Shown here piece by piece: positions 1 to 8,739 of a stretch of DNA of 64,000 nucleotides. The notes under the pieces were generated by a model. It was not told the DNA's origin and searched no databases. It worked only from the letters and a program-made list of their open reading frames with translations. Every line of letters begins with the position of its first letter. Positions within the stretch are counted from its first letter, which is position 1. The position numbers and the translations under genes were made by a program. Source of the stretch: CBDBND01 sp965262665 (GTDB lineage Bacteria > Pseudomonadota > Alphaproteobacteria > Rhodospirillales > Rhodospirillaceae); contig CBDHFR010000002.1 of NCBI GenBank assembly GCA_965262665.1, positions 620,001 to 684,000 of the forward strand, in the 5' to 3' direction.

Positions 1-1
1 C

Positions 2-349
2 CTGTGCGATTTCTGTGCTGATGATCAGCCGTTCAAGTTCAACACCAAGACCGGGAGTTTGATTTCCGTACCCTACACGGTGGAACTCAACGACATCCCA
101 GCGTTCCTGAACCTGGGTGTCACCGGTGAAGCCTTCGGCGACATGATCATCGACCAGTTCGATGTGCTCTATGAAGAAGGCGCGACCAATGCCCGCATCA
201 TGCCGATCTGCCTGCACAACTTCCTAGTCGGCGTGCCGTTCCGGGCCAAACATTTGAAGCGTGCTTTTGAACACATCGCCAAGCACGATGACGTGTGGCT
301 GACCACCGGCGACGAAGTCAACGATTGGTACCGTGAAAGCTATATGTAA
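2..349 (+). CDS. Polysaccharide deacetylase family protein, C-terminal part (5' end outside window)
   Basis: The reading frame is open from base 2, so the gene begins before the window and only about 115 C-terminal codons are visible. The pattern is that of NodB-like polysaccharide deacetylases of the allantoinase/PuuE-like group: DDQPF near the start, then SVPYTVELND, then an HNF-x-GVPFR stretch and a closing 'DVWLTTGDEVNDWY' segment. These enzymes are metal-dependent amidohydrolases acting on C-N bonds. The metal-binding N-terminal motifs lie outside the window, so the substrate cannot be judged. The cupin gene starts 10 bases after its stop on the same strand, which suggests one operon. 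Confidence 0.75.
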   Translation: MCDFCADDQPFKFNTKTGSLISVPYTVELNDIPAFLNLGVTGEAFGDMIIDQFDVLYEEGATNARIMPICLHNFLVGVPFRAKHLKRAFEHIAKHDDVWLTTGDEVNDWYRESYM

Positions 350-359
350 GGGCAGCAAA

Positions 360-1202
360 ATGGCTCGCCCGCATATCGACTTTTTTCACGCCCAGCAACT
401 GCCCTGGGAAACGGACGCTTATGCGTCACTTCCAGGCTTGCAAAGCAAAACCTTAAGCACTGACGACGAAACCGGTGCCTGCACTGTCATCCTGCGTTAT
501 CCGCCGGGCTGGCGCATAGACGGGCTTTGGCACCTTCCTGATGATGTCGAGTTTTACGTGCTCGACGGTAAATTTGAGCTCAATAACCAGCTTTATACAT
601 TGGATAGTTATGGTTTTTTGCCAGCCGGCTGGGTGTTTGAGTCCGCGTCCACGGAAACCGGCACTGACATCATTACTTTTTTCGAAGGTGTGCCCGATTT
701 CATTAAAGGCCGGCCAGACGAGGGTCAATACGATCTCTCTCAGGCCATTCCTTATATCGATACCTGTGCTTTGAATTGGACGAAAGAAGGACTCGACCCG
801 GATTACGAATGGTTCACCATGCGCAACAAGATCCTGCGGATAGATCCCAAAACCCAAGCTTGCACCCTGCTGGTCGAACAGGGCGCGCGGCACCTACCCA
901 AAGACAATATCGGCAGCATCGAAGCTCATCCCACCATCAAGGAAATTTTTATCCTCAGCGGTGAAGTGCGCTGCCCTTACGGCGTGCTGTCGGCCGGCAT
1001 GTATCTCTACCGGCCGCCGGAGATTCGCTACGGGCCTTACTTCAGCCGGTTTTCTAATGTGATGCTGTTGAGGTTGTCTGGGCCGTTGGACAATCAATTC
1101 TCCGAGCCCAATACAGAATGCAGCCTCTACATCGACCCCAAACCCCGGCTGCCCGATGAACTGGCGCAGTACCGTGAGATGTACAAACCGGAGCTTTATT
1201 AA
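360..1202 (+). CDS. Bicupin-like (DUF4437-type) protein
   Basis: About 280 residues with two similar beta-rich halves. Each half has a cupin-like core: 'HLPDDVEFYVLDGKFEL' in the first and 'HPTIKEIFILSGEVRCPYG' in the second. Cupins are beta-barrel proteins that often bind a metal through His/Glu and act as dioxygenases, isomerases or sensors, and which applies here is unknown. The start is taken at ATG 360 (MARPHIDFF) rather than the in-frame TTG at 333, because 333 overlaps the upstream gene. It sits directly behind the deacetylase gene, which suggests a joint catabolic role for amide or ureide-like compounds (inference). Confidence 0.6.
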   Translation: MARPHIDFFHAQQLPWETDAYASLPGLQSKTLSTDDETGACTVILRYPPGWRIDGLWHLPDDVEFYVLDGKFELNNQLYTLDSYGFLPAGWVFESASTETGTDIITFFEGVPDFIKGRPDEGQYDLSQAIPYIDTCALNWTKEGLDPDYEWFTMRNKILRIDPKTQACTLLVEQGARHLPKDNIGSIEAHPTIKEIFILSGEVRCPYGVLSAGMYLYRPPEIRYGPYFSRFSNVMLLRLSGPLDNQFSEPNTECSLYIDPKPRLPDELAQYREMYKPELY

Positions 1203-1352
1203 GCCCGTAAAAATTTAATGGTATTGATGCTCCCTTAAGGATCATCAAACCCGATCATTTCGACTCACTCAATCCTTCCGTTTGAACTGGTCAAAATGCG
1301 CGCACGCATGCACACTCAAACTGATCTTCATCCTAAACGGGGGCGATGTAGG

Positions 1353-2441
1353 ATGACTGGGTTAGATGGGTCCAAATCAGGAACAATCGACGCGTCTTTG
1401 TTGCATGCCATCGCAGCTGGAACAGCCCATCAAGTCGGTTTGGATTTCCTAGATTCCCTGGTTGTCGCTTTGCGCGACAGTATGCAAACCAATCGCGCGT
1501 TCTTGACCATCGGGCTTGGACAGCCACCAACACGTGCCCGGTCAATTTGTGCTTGGCAAGACCAAAAGCAAATTGAAAATTGGGAATACGACCTCAAAGA
1601 AACACCGTGTGAGTTGGTTTACCAGGGTCAGCGGATTGTCATTCCGTGCGATCTTGAAGTTCGCTTTCCCAAAGAAGAAGGCTTTCAAGGATATGTGGGT
1701 GTACCTCTTCACGATCAAGACGAGCTGGTGTCGGGACATTTAGCCGTTCTATCCCACACACCCATCGAAAACCACGAGGATGCGGAAAACGTAGTCCGGA
1801 TTTTGAGCATACGGGCCGAAGCCGAACGGCGCCGTGTTGTGGCCGACGCGGAACGAGAAGAGCTGATCGAGCAGCTCAAAGCCATGAATCAGCGTCTTGC
1901 ACGGCGTTACGGAACCGTCCATCAGGCCAACGCATTCAAAACCAAACTGCTTGCCATGGTCGCCCATGACTTGCGTAATCCCTTAGCCACTGTGGTCAAC
2001 CAGGTCGAATGGATTGAAACACAGTTTGCCAAGGATGCCCCTGTACCGGAGAAAATTCAAAAAGCCTGTGAAACTATCCTGGCGGGAGCGGACCGGATGA
2101 CCGGCCTTATCCGCCACACTCTGCAAGAAACCCAAGAGGAAAGCTCAACTTTCAATCTCGATCGGTCCGACACAGAACTGGGACACGTGGTGCAAACTGC
2201 CGTTTCCGTAAATCAAGCGGCGGCTATTGAGAAAGACATCACACTTTCAGTGGCAATCGCCGGAGAAGTCTGGGCAAACGTTGACGAGGACCTCATCTTG
2301 GAAACGGTGGACAACTTAATCAGCAACGCTATCAAGTATTCTAATAGCGGCACGGAAACAGTAATCACCACTACTGCGACGCCTTCACAATCGATCATTA
2401 GCGTTCGGGATCAAGGTCAAGGCTTCACAGATCAAGATCTA
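1353..2441 (+). pseudogene. GAF-type sensor histidine kinase, 5' part, split by an IS630 element
   Basis: The N-terminal half looks like a GAF-type sensor domain ('GYVGVPLHDQDELVSGHLAV' resembles a GAF core). It is followed by a short coiled linker and a HisKA dimerisation box with the phospho-acceptor His in 'MVAHDLRNPLA'. The ATPase domain N box is 'NLISNAIKYS' and the G1 box is 'DQGQGF'. The frame then runs into the IS and stops after four foreign codons. The start may be ATG 1353 behind a G-rich stretch or ATG 1296. Removing 2442-3042 joins codon CTA to GAA-CAA-ATG and gives an unbroken kinase of about 425 residues. No response regulator gene is adjacent. Confidence 0.8.
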
Positions 2442-3042
2442 GAGCGGTTTGACTGAATTGTGAATCGAAGGGGATTCCCAAGCGTCCCACTCCATGATTC
2501 TGTATCCCGAGGCGATTTGGTGTCAGACATGGGGCATTGTTACGGGAATGATCTTCGCCGGCGGGTCGTCGAGGCGGTCACTGGGGGTCTGTCTGCACGG
2601 GGGGCCGCGGCGCGTTTTCGTGTCGCGCCAGCGACGGCGATCCACTGGCGCCGGCGCTGGCGCGAGACGGGATCGATCGAGCCCGACCGCCAGGGCCAAC
2701 CGCCTGGCTCGAAGCTGGATGCGCATGAGGCCTTTACCCGAACTCGACCCCGGAGACAGCGTCGTCATGGCCAACCTGCCCGCCCACAAGGTCGCTGGCA
2801 TCCGCCAGGCCATCGAAGCCGCCGGCGCAACCCTGCTGTATCTGCCGCCCTACAGTCCCGACTGCAACCCGATCGAGATGGCCTTCGCCAAACTCAAGGC
2901 GCTCCTGAGAAAGGCCGCCGCCAGAACCGTCGACGACCTGTGGGACGCCATTGCCGACGCCATCGACGCCTTCACCTCAACCGAATGCGAAAACTACTTC
3001 GCCGCCGCCGGATATGATCGGGACTAAATTGAATCTGCTCTA
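2442..3042 (+). mobile_element. IS630-family element with internal deletion (about 599 bp plus TA duplication)
   Basis: Terminal inverted repeats are imperfect (GAGCGGTTTGACTGAATT at the left, and GAGCAGATTCAATTTAGT read inward from the right). A TA dinucleotide lies at both ends (2440-2441 and 3041-3042), the hallmark of IS630/Tc1 insertion. At 599 bp it is roughly half the usual size because the middle of the transposase is gone. It is therefore non-autonomous, and could move only if a related transposase acts in trans. Confidence 0.85.
2529..3027 (+). pseudogene. IS630 transposase with deleted middle
   Basis: The first part (frame of ATG 2529) encodes the helix-turn-helix region 'LRRRVVEAVTGGLSARGAAARF'. 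After about residue 70 the sequence jumps, in another frame, to the C-terminal catalytic part 'VMANLPAHKVAGIRQAIEAAG', then 'YLPPYSPDCNPIEMAFAKLK', which holds the final Glu of the DDE triad. The first Asp region is missing. The product cannot be an active transposase. Confidence 0.8.
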
Positions 3043-3231
3043 GAACAAATGTTTGTGCCTTATCAGATGTTGTCGGCGAAGCTGGCCGGTGACGAAGAAT
3101 CCGTCGGTATTGGACTGACCATCGTCAAATCCATTATCGAGGCTCACGAGGGTACACTCGACGTGACCAGCGCGGGAAAAGGGAAAGGTGCAACGTTTCG
3201 AATAAATTTGCCGTGTCAGGTTGTTGTCTAG
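3043..3231 (+). pseudogene. Sensor histidine kinase, 3' part
   Basis: This is the distal end of the kinase interrupted at 2441. It encodes 'QMFVPYQMLSAK', then the G2 box 'SVGIGLTIVKSIIEAHEG' and the closing 'GKGKGATFRINLP', which complete the HATPase_c fold. It lacks its own start and promoter and would be non-functional alone. Frame continuity with the upstream part is exact once the IS and one TA copy are removed. Confidence 0.85.
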
Positions 3232-3245
3232 GTCGTTTCGCTTTT

Positions 3246-4087
3246 CTACAAAAAATTATTTGGCCAGATCATGGTTCGCCACATGTGGGCGACGGGGCTG
3301 TTGTCGAAGCCTAGGCCCTCTTTCGGTTGGCGGAAGTTGCGACCGATGATATCGGTGAAGGTGTCGAACTCCACGTTTACGTTGGGATCGAACGCGTACA
3401 AGTCATTCACGCAGATCAGCCGCGCGGTCATGTAGTATTTGTGGTCTTTGGCCTCTTCGTAGGCGCGTAAAATGTAGTCGCTCGGGGTGTAGTCCTCACC
3501 GAACAGGCGGATGTAGGACTGGGGATATTCATAACCCATAGACTCATCGGGGAAAAAACGAAGCGCCTGATGGGCGCGGATGGCCCAACTGACTTCCTCG
3601 TCCACATAAGGCTCGACCAGTTGCCCCCCCAATAGCCATGATCAGTGCGCACCAACGCGCCGTTTGAGACGTCATGGAGCAGGCAGGCGAGAATGACTTT
3701 TTCATCGTGGCCGTTTTTCAGGGCCAAATTGGCGCTCTGCAGCAAATGACTCGCCGGCAGCCAGCGCTGACGGAAGAAATCCACCAGGGTCGGTTGGTCC
3801 GGCATCGGCGGTAGGCGAGGATCATCGCCCATCATCATGCGTTGGGCGGACGGGTTGGCCGGCTTGCCGCTGATGGTGGTAATGGGGTGGGGCTGGGGCA
3901 ATTCGGGATAAGCCAGCCAAGGACGGGCGACGCCCACATCGGCCTCCAGTTGTTCCCGGGCGCGGGCATCGAGCGACTCGATGGCCATGGCCTCGACCGC
4001 TTCCGCCTTGGCCTCCATGGACATGCCGGGGGCAAACGAGGCGGCAGCCGCGGTGGCCGTGGTGAGGAGAAAATCACGCCGTTCCAT
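3246..4087 (-). pseudogene. Tat-exported HD-domain-like protein, frameshifted at a G7 tract
   Basis: The start is at 4087 (MERRDFLL) behind a good GGAGG site. The leader has a twin-arginine pattern 'ERRDFLLTTATAAAA'. About 270 residues follow, with an HD-like signature 'ILACLLHDVSNG' and a distal His/Asp-rich part. Between 'DHGYWG' and 'QLVEPYVDEEV' the frame changes within a run of seven G (plus-strand C7 at 3624-3630), which splits the gene. One base more or two fewer restores a single frame. This may be a real mutation, a phase-variable tract or a sequencing error. It is last in the 6213-to-3246 gene set and its function is unknown. Confidence 0.6.
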
Positions 4088-4126
4088 GAGGACCTCCGTG
4101 TGTGCCACTCCAGTATAGCGCCCAAT

Positions 4127-5476
4127 CTAGGCTTGCGTCTTCTCCGACAGTGGGGCCGCTGTCTCTTCCTTCAGGTCGAACTGGGTCAACAGCAGCGATC
4201 CGGCGACACTGCACAGGGCCGGGATGACGGCGGCCAAGAGAAAGATGGCGACAATGGCCGACTGCGGTTGTTCCGGCGGCAGATCGCCGCCCGCGGCGCT
4301 GATAAACCCGGACGCTTCCAGCATAAAACCGGCCACTAATGGTCCAAAGGCCGCCGTGCCCTTTTCCACCATGCTGTAGATGGCGGCCAGGGTGCCCTCC
4401 TGGGCGACACCGCTGGTCTTGGTGTTGTGTTCCATGGTGTCGGGCAGAAGAGAGAAGCCCATCACTAGAAGGCCAGCGCTGCCGAAACCAATGACGAACA
4501 GACGCACATCCGTCACCCAAGACGGTTCTCCGCCGTAAGCCATCAGCCACGATAACGAGATCGCCGCATAAGCGAAGCCCGCGCCCATGTAGGTGTTGCG
4601 TTTGCCGAACCGCCGCGCCAGCCGTGCCCATATGGGTAGCGATAACAGAGTGCCCACGGTTTGATAGGCGCCAAAGCGGATCAGAAAGCTCTCGTCCTGG
4701 TCCAGCACGTAACGTGCCAAATAGAGCAACGCGGCAATCGTCATTGCGGAGGCAACAAGCTGGAAGAATTTCACGGTTACGAAAATGAAAAACGGTCTGT
4801 TGCGCAGGAGGATACGCAGCTGCGCCCAGAAACTGTCGTGCGACGGTGTACCCCGAACCACGACTGGCGTGCGGGCAATAATGGCGGCGCAGCCCCACAT
4901 CGCGGCGACGATAATGAACCCTTGCACAGCTCCCATGCCCGCATAGCCGGCCCGGCCGCCGCCGAATGCGTCGATCAGCACCGAGCCGAGAATGGATACG
5001 TTCAGTCCGGCGGCGGTCATGAAGGCGACACGGTAGGACATCATGGTGGTGCGCTGCTGCGGCACCTCGGTGATCTCCGCCGGCACGGTCAGGTAGGGCA
5101 CAACGAAAAGGGTATACCCCGTGGCATAGAGGATCAGCGCGCCGAGCACGTAGGCCTCAAGGGCTAGTCCAGACAGGCTTTCCGGTGTCAGGAACAGCAA
5201 TGCGTAGGCCACTGCCGCGACCGGCGCGCCGATGACCAGAAACGGCACCCGCCGGCCCCAGCGACTGGTGGTGCGGTCGCTCCATTGGCCGACGATCAGA
5301 CTGGCCCCGATATCCCACAGGCGGGAAAGAAAAATCAGCGTGCCGGCAACCGCCGGATTGATGCCCACATACTCAGTGAGGAAGAACAGCACCAGGAGAC
5401 CCATGGCACCGAGCATGGTGCTGGAACCGATGGTCCCGCTCGCCCAGCCCGCCGCCGTCCAGTTTGAGATTCCCAT
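4127..5476 (-). CDS. GPH-family (MelB-like) MFS transporter
   Basis: A 449-residue integral membrane protein with about 12 hydrophobic segments. Between TM2 and TM3 it has the loop 'DRTTSRWGRRVPFL', typical of glycoside-pentoside-hexuronide:cation symporters (D-x-T-x-S-x-W-G-R-x-R-P). In the C-terminal half, 'LLPDTMEHNTKTSGVAQEGT' matches the conserved 'D..E...G.R..G' region of this family. It probably imports a sugar or related solute with a cation. It lies 11 bases after the fibrillin-like gene and 39 bases before the HD-like gene, all on the minus strand, so the three are probably co-transcribed. Confidence 0.85.
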   Translation of the reverse strand: MGISNWTAAGWASGTIGSSTMLGAMGLLVLFFLTEYVGINPAVAGTLIFLSRLWDIGASLIVGQWSDRTTSRWGRRVPFLVIGAPVAAVAYALLFLTPESLSGLALEAYVLGALILYATGYTLFVVPYLTVPAEITEVPQQRTTMMSYRVAFMTAAGLNVSILGSVLIDAFGGGRAGYAGMGAVQGFIIVAAMWGCAAIIARTPVVVRGTPSHDSFWAQLRILLRNRPFFIFVTVKFFQLVASAMTIAALLYLARYVLDQDESFLIRFGAYQTVGTLLSLPIWARLARRFGKRNTYMGAGFAYAAISLSWLMAYGGEPSWVTDVRLFVIGFGSAGLLVMGFSLLPDTMEHNTKTSGVAQEGTLAAIYSMVEKGTAAFGPLVAGFMLEASGFISAAGGDLPPEQPQSAIVAIFLLAAVIPALCSVAGSLLLTQFDLKEETAAPLSEKTQA

Positions 5477-5487
5477 GAACGGTGGAG

Positions 5488-6213
5488 CTACTGGGCGGCG
5501 ATGAATTCAGGTGTGACGGTTTTACCGCTGGCGTGTTCGAGGGAATACATCGGCCGGTCGGTGCGGAACATGATGTAGTGACCCCCCAGCTGGCCCAGCT
5601 GAATACGCATGTCATCGTCCATGTAGGCCACATGCGACCATAACTTTGGCGACGGAGTCATGGACGCCGAAAGGTCTTCTGGTTTTTCAATGCCTGTTGC
5701 CGCGCAGTACTCGTCCAAAGACATATCGGGATCCACCGGTACCAGTTCAAAGCGATCGAATTCAACGAAGAACCGGTCTTCATTCTCTTCCCGTTTCTCA
5801 TACCGGCCATAGGTGAAGTGGTGGGTTTCCACTGGGTTTTCGCCAATGGCAAAGCGGGAATAGAAGTTGTACGACCCGCTTTCAGGATCGATTTCCAAAC
5901 CGGAGCCGAGGAAGGTCGCCGGCACGTCGGGCAGACGCCCCATGGAAAATACCTTGAGGGATGTAGTTACGCCGACACCTTGATTATGAGCACTAGAGCC
6001 GCCGACGAGCTTGCCGAGGTTGTAATAATCTCCACTCCAATGACCATTGAAGACTTCAGGATGGTTGAGGGCGCCCGGATAAGGCGTCAGTGGTGAGAGT
6101 TCATCAATGAGCGCGTCGATACGCTGGGATTCGGGGGAGCCTGATGCGAAACCTTCTTTGTACGTTTTGATGATGTCGAGCAATTCGCTGCGCAAAGTGT
6201 CCCGTTGGCTCAT
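5488..6213 (-). CDS. PAP/fibrillin-like protein
   Basis: About 241 residues from ATG 6213, chosen because AAGGGG lies about 9 bases upstream; longer starts at 6222 and 6270 exist. The N-terminal helix 'LLDIIKTYKEGFASGSPESQRIDALIDELSP' was matched to the PAP/fibrillin pattern only in short pieces. The late segment 'YMDDDMRIQLGQLGGHYIMF' resembles the 'DD-DLRI-x-GxxG' motif of lipid-associated fibrillins. These proteins are lipocalin-like binders of hydrophobic molecules. It has no signal peptide. First gene of the small transport operon; the link with a TonB receptor and transporter suggests handling of a hydrophobic or glycosylated compound (inference). Confidence 0.5.
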   Translation of the reverse strand: MSQRDTLRSELLDIIKTYKEGFASGSPESQRIDALIDELSPLTPYPGALNHPEVFNGHWSGDYYNLGKLVGGSSAHNQGVGVTTSLKVFSMGRLPDVPATFLGSGLEIDPESGSYNFYSRFAIGENPVETHHFTYGRYEKREENEDRFFVEFDRFELVPVDPDMSLDEYCAATGIEKPEDLSASMTPSPKLWSHVAYMDDDMRIQLGQLGGHYIMFRTDRPMYSLEHASGKTVTPEFIAAQ

Positions 6214-6327
6214 GTCGTCCATCCCCTTTTTTGAGATTGGCTGAATCGCACCAGCTTCAGTTTCGATCAATTCAGTATATCGAGGTGGGTCAACAATCTC
6301 ACGGGTCTCGGCTCTTGCAAAGAAGAA

Positions 6328-6352
6328 GGGCGGTGACCTATGGCCACCGCCC
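6328..6352 (-). terminator. Rho-independent-type terminator behind the TonB receptor gene
   Basis: An 11-base stem with one mismatch (GGGCGGTGACC paired with GGCCACCGCCC, 3-base loop) lies about 27 bases past the receptor stop codon. Read on the minus strand it is followed by TTCTTCTTT. Position and T-rich tail fit termination of the receptor transcript. Confidence 0.6.
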
Positions 6353-6378
6353 CGCTGTGAAGAGTTTTGTCCGTCGGC

Positions 6379-8559
6379 TTAGTACTGGGATTTGAGCTCC
6401 AGACCCCAGCGCCGTCCTTCTGCCAGCGTCGACAGCCGCGGTGCGCCGAAGGCGCCGAACGGTAGCGTGGCGTTTTGCTGCAAGATGGCCTCGTCGGAGA
6501 GGTTTTTGCCGTAGAAGGTCAGAGTCCACTGCTCGTCAAAGCTGATCAGGCTGACGGAAGCGTTGAATACGTTATAGGACGGCAGAGTGCCGATATTGTT
6601 GTCCGTGAAGAATGTGTTGTCGCGGTAGCTGTATTCACCCCTGAAGCTGAGCAAACCAAGATTACCCAATTCCTGATCGAACGTGGCGCCGACATTGTAA
6701 GTCCATTCGGGCAGACGCGGGATGGAGAGGTTCAGGTCAGCGTCATTGATGACGCCGTCGCTGGTGAGGTCAAAGCGAATCTCATCGTAATCCCCGTTCA
6801 GGTAGCCAATCGACGCATTGATGGCGAACTGCGATATGGGCAGGGCGACCATATCAAGTTCGAAACCTTTGATGGTGGCGTCGGCGGTGTTTCTTAGTCC
6901 CTGCACCACACCGACAATCGGGTTGGCAATATTGAGTTCCCGCTGGAGGTCTTTCAGGTCGTTATAGAATGCGGCACCGTTCAACACCAATTTCCGGTCC
7001 ATCCAACTGGATTTGAAACCGATCTCGAAGGAATCCTGCTTTTCTTCGTCAGCCGGGCCGGCGTCGAGGATTTGCGGCACGGTGGTGCGGAAGTTATAAC
7101 CGCCGGAGCGGAAGCCCTTGGTCCAATGGGCATACACTTGCGCATCGTCGGTGGGGTACCATTGCACCCCGATTTTCGGTGACACATTGCTCCACTTTCT
7201 GGCGTCCGAAAAGTCTGGTGCACATTGATTTGTCACCACATCACAAAGACCGAAGCGGGACACGTTGGCGTCTTTCTTTTCTTCCGTATACCGCGCGCCC
7301 GCCGTGATGGTGACCCGGTCCGTGATGTCGTATTCAGCAGTTAGGAAACCGCCATAGTTTTTGTGTTTTTGATCACCGCCGAGACCGCCAATGATGGTGC
7401 CGAAGGCGATGAAGCGATTCTCCCGGTAGAACACATCTTGATCAAAGTAATACAGTCCGGCAGTTACGCTTAACTGATCGGTAAATTCTCCAAAGTACCG
7501 AAGTTCGTTGCTGATCTGATCCTGTTCGATGAATAGATCACCACGAAACAGAGGCAGCGGGCTCGCATCAACATCGGAAAATCCGCTCTGATCGAGTTTT
7601 CTATAGCCAAAGATGTTAGTGAGAGTCCCCGGACCGACGTCCCAATTGGTTTCGAAGGTCAGTTGATCCCATTTGATGTCGACTTCGCCAGGTATGTCGA
7701 TCTCAGCAAAGATGTTGTCCGAGGTGATGGACGGATTGGCGTCCAAGGCCCGTTGCGGGACAGCGCCATCACCCTTCAGGTCGCCATATTCATAGATGAG
7801 CGTAAGGTCCACTCTGTCACTGGGTGTGAACACCAAGGTGGGCCGGAACATGATAGTTTCCTGCGCGCCTATATCCCGTGCCGGGTCTGCGATGTTGTCG
7901 AAGTAGCCCTCGTCATCTTTGTAATAGAAACTCAATTTGCCGGCGAGTTTGCCTTCCGCCAATGAGCCTTCCACGGACGCCGAAGCAGTGTACTGCGGCC
8001 CAGTCTCGTAACTGACCTTGGCTTTGGCGCCGAATTCACCAGTTGGACGTTTGGAGCGCAGCAGCACCGCGCCGCCGGTTACGTTGCGGCCGAACAACAG
8101 GCCCTGTGGCCCGCGCAAAATTTCAATACTTTCCAGATCGAAGGTATCAACCACGACACCGGCCGTAATACCGAGATAAACGCCGTCCATGAACAAACCC
8201 ACGGTGGGGTCGACCGACGGAATAGAGCTGTTAATGCCGAGGCCGCGAATGGAAAAGTTCTGCACACCTGGTGTGGTGCCGACCTGGTCTAGGGATACGT
8301 TGGGTGCAGCGAAGCTTAGATCTTCGATGGTGATGAGTTGCCGCGCGTCCAAGGCGCTTTCGTTGAACGCCGAAATGGCCACCGGAACATCCTGTAGTTC
8401 TTCGGTCCGGTTCTTCTTGGTGCCGTAAACCTGAATCTCTTCAATCAAAACAGCGGCGCGTCCTGCTTGAGCTGTTTCTTCTTGTGCACCTGATTGACCG
8501 GCTGTGAAACAGAGCGCGGCCGCGGATGTGGCGAGCAAAGCTTTAAATTTGATCGACAT
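6379..8559 (-). CDS. TonB-dependent outer-membrane receptor
   Basis: About 726 residues from ATG 8559, which has GGGGAAA just upstream and gives a clean signal peptide (MSIKFKALLATSAAALCF, cut near SGAQ). A TonB-box-like stretch 'IEEIQVYGTKKNR' is followed by the plug domain ('VPVAISAFN', 'SIRGLGINSSIP', 'ILRGPQGLLFGRNVTGGAV') and a long 22-strand barrel ending in '...GLELKSQY' with an aromatic C-terminus. Such receptors take up siderophores, polyphenols or oligosaccharides using TonB energy. The plug wording is like the large group of alphaproteobacterial receptors for plant- or algae-derived compounds. The ThDP enzyme gene lies upstream on the same strand, 180 bases away. Confidence 0.9.
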   Translation of the reverse strand: MSIKFKALLATSAAALCFTAGQSGAQEETAQAGRAAVLIEEIQVYGTKKNRTEELQDVPVAISAFNESALDARQLITIEDLSFAAPNVSLDQVGTTPGVQNFSIRGLGINSSIPSVDPTVGLFMDGVYLGITAGVVVDTFDLESIEILRGPQGLLFGRNVTGGAVLLRSKRPTGEFGAKAKVSYETGPQYTASASVEGSLAEGKLAGKLSFYYKDDEGYFDNIADPARDIGAQETIMFRPTLVFTPSDRVDLTLIYEYGDLKGDGAVPQRALDANPSITSDNIFAEIDIPGEVDIKWDQLTFETNWDVGPGTLTNIFGYRKLDQSGFSDVDASPLPLFRGDLFIEQDQISNELRYFGEFTDQLSVTAGLYYFDQDVFYRENRFIAFGTIIGGLGGDQKHKNYGGFLTAEYDITDRVTITAGARYTEEKKDANVSRFGLCDVVTNQCAPDFSDARKWSNVSPKIGVQWYPTDDAQVYAHWTKGFRSGGYNFRTTVPQILDAGPADEEKQDSFEIGFKSSWMDRKLVLNGAAFYNDLKDLQRELNIANPIVGVVQGLRNTADATIKGFELDMVALPISQFAINASIGYLNGDYDEIRFDLTSDGVINDADLNLSIPRLPEWTYNVGATFDQELGNLGLLSFRGEYSYRDNTFFTDNNIGTLPSYNVFNASVSLISFDEQWTLTFYGKNLSDEAILQQNATLPFGAFGAPRLSTLAEGRRWGLELKSQY

Positions 8560-8739
8560 AGATTTCCCCAATCGTCCCAGACCCTTCAGCGCAGCCACAC
8601 CTATGCATGCGTGTATATGGTGGCCATGCGTATTTTTTCAGAGGCAATGGTAATGGAAAAGGGGGCGGTGGCGCTAGGCGTTTATTTTCAAAGGGTTAAA
8701 TGACGTTTAGGCGTGCAACAGGGGACTTCCCTGGACACA

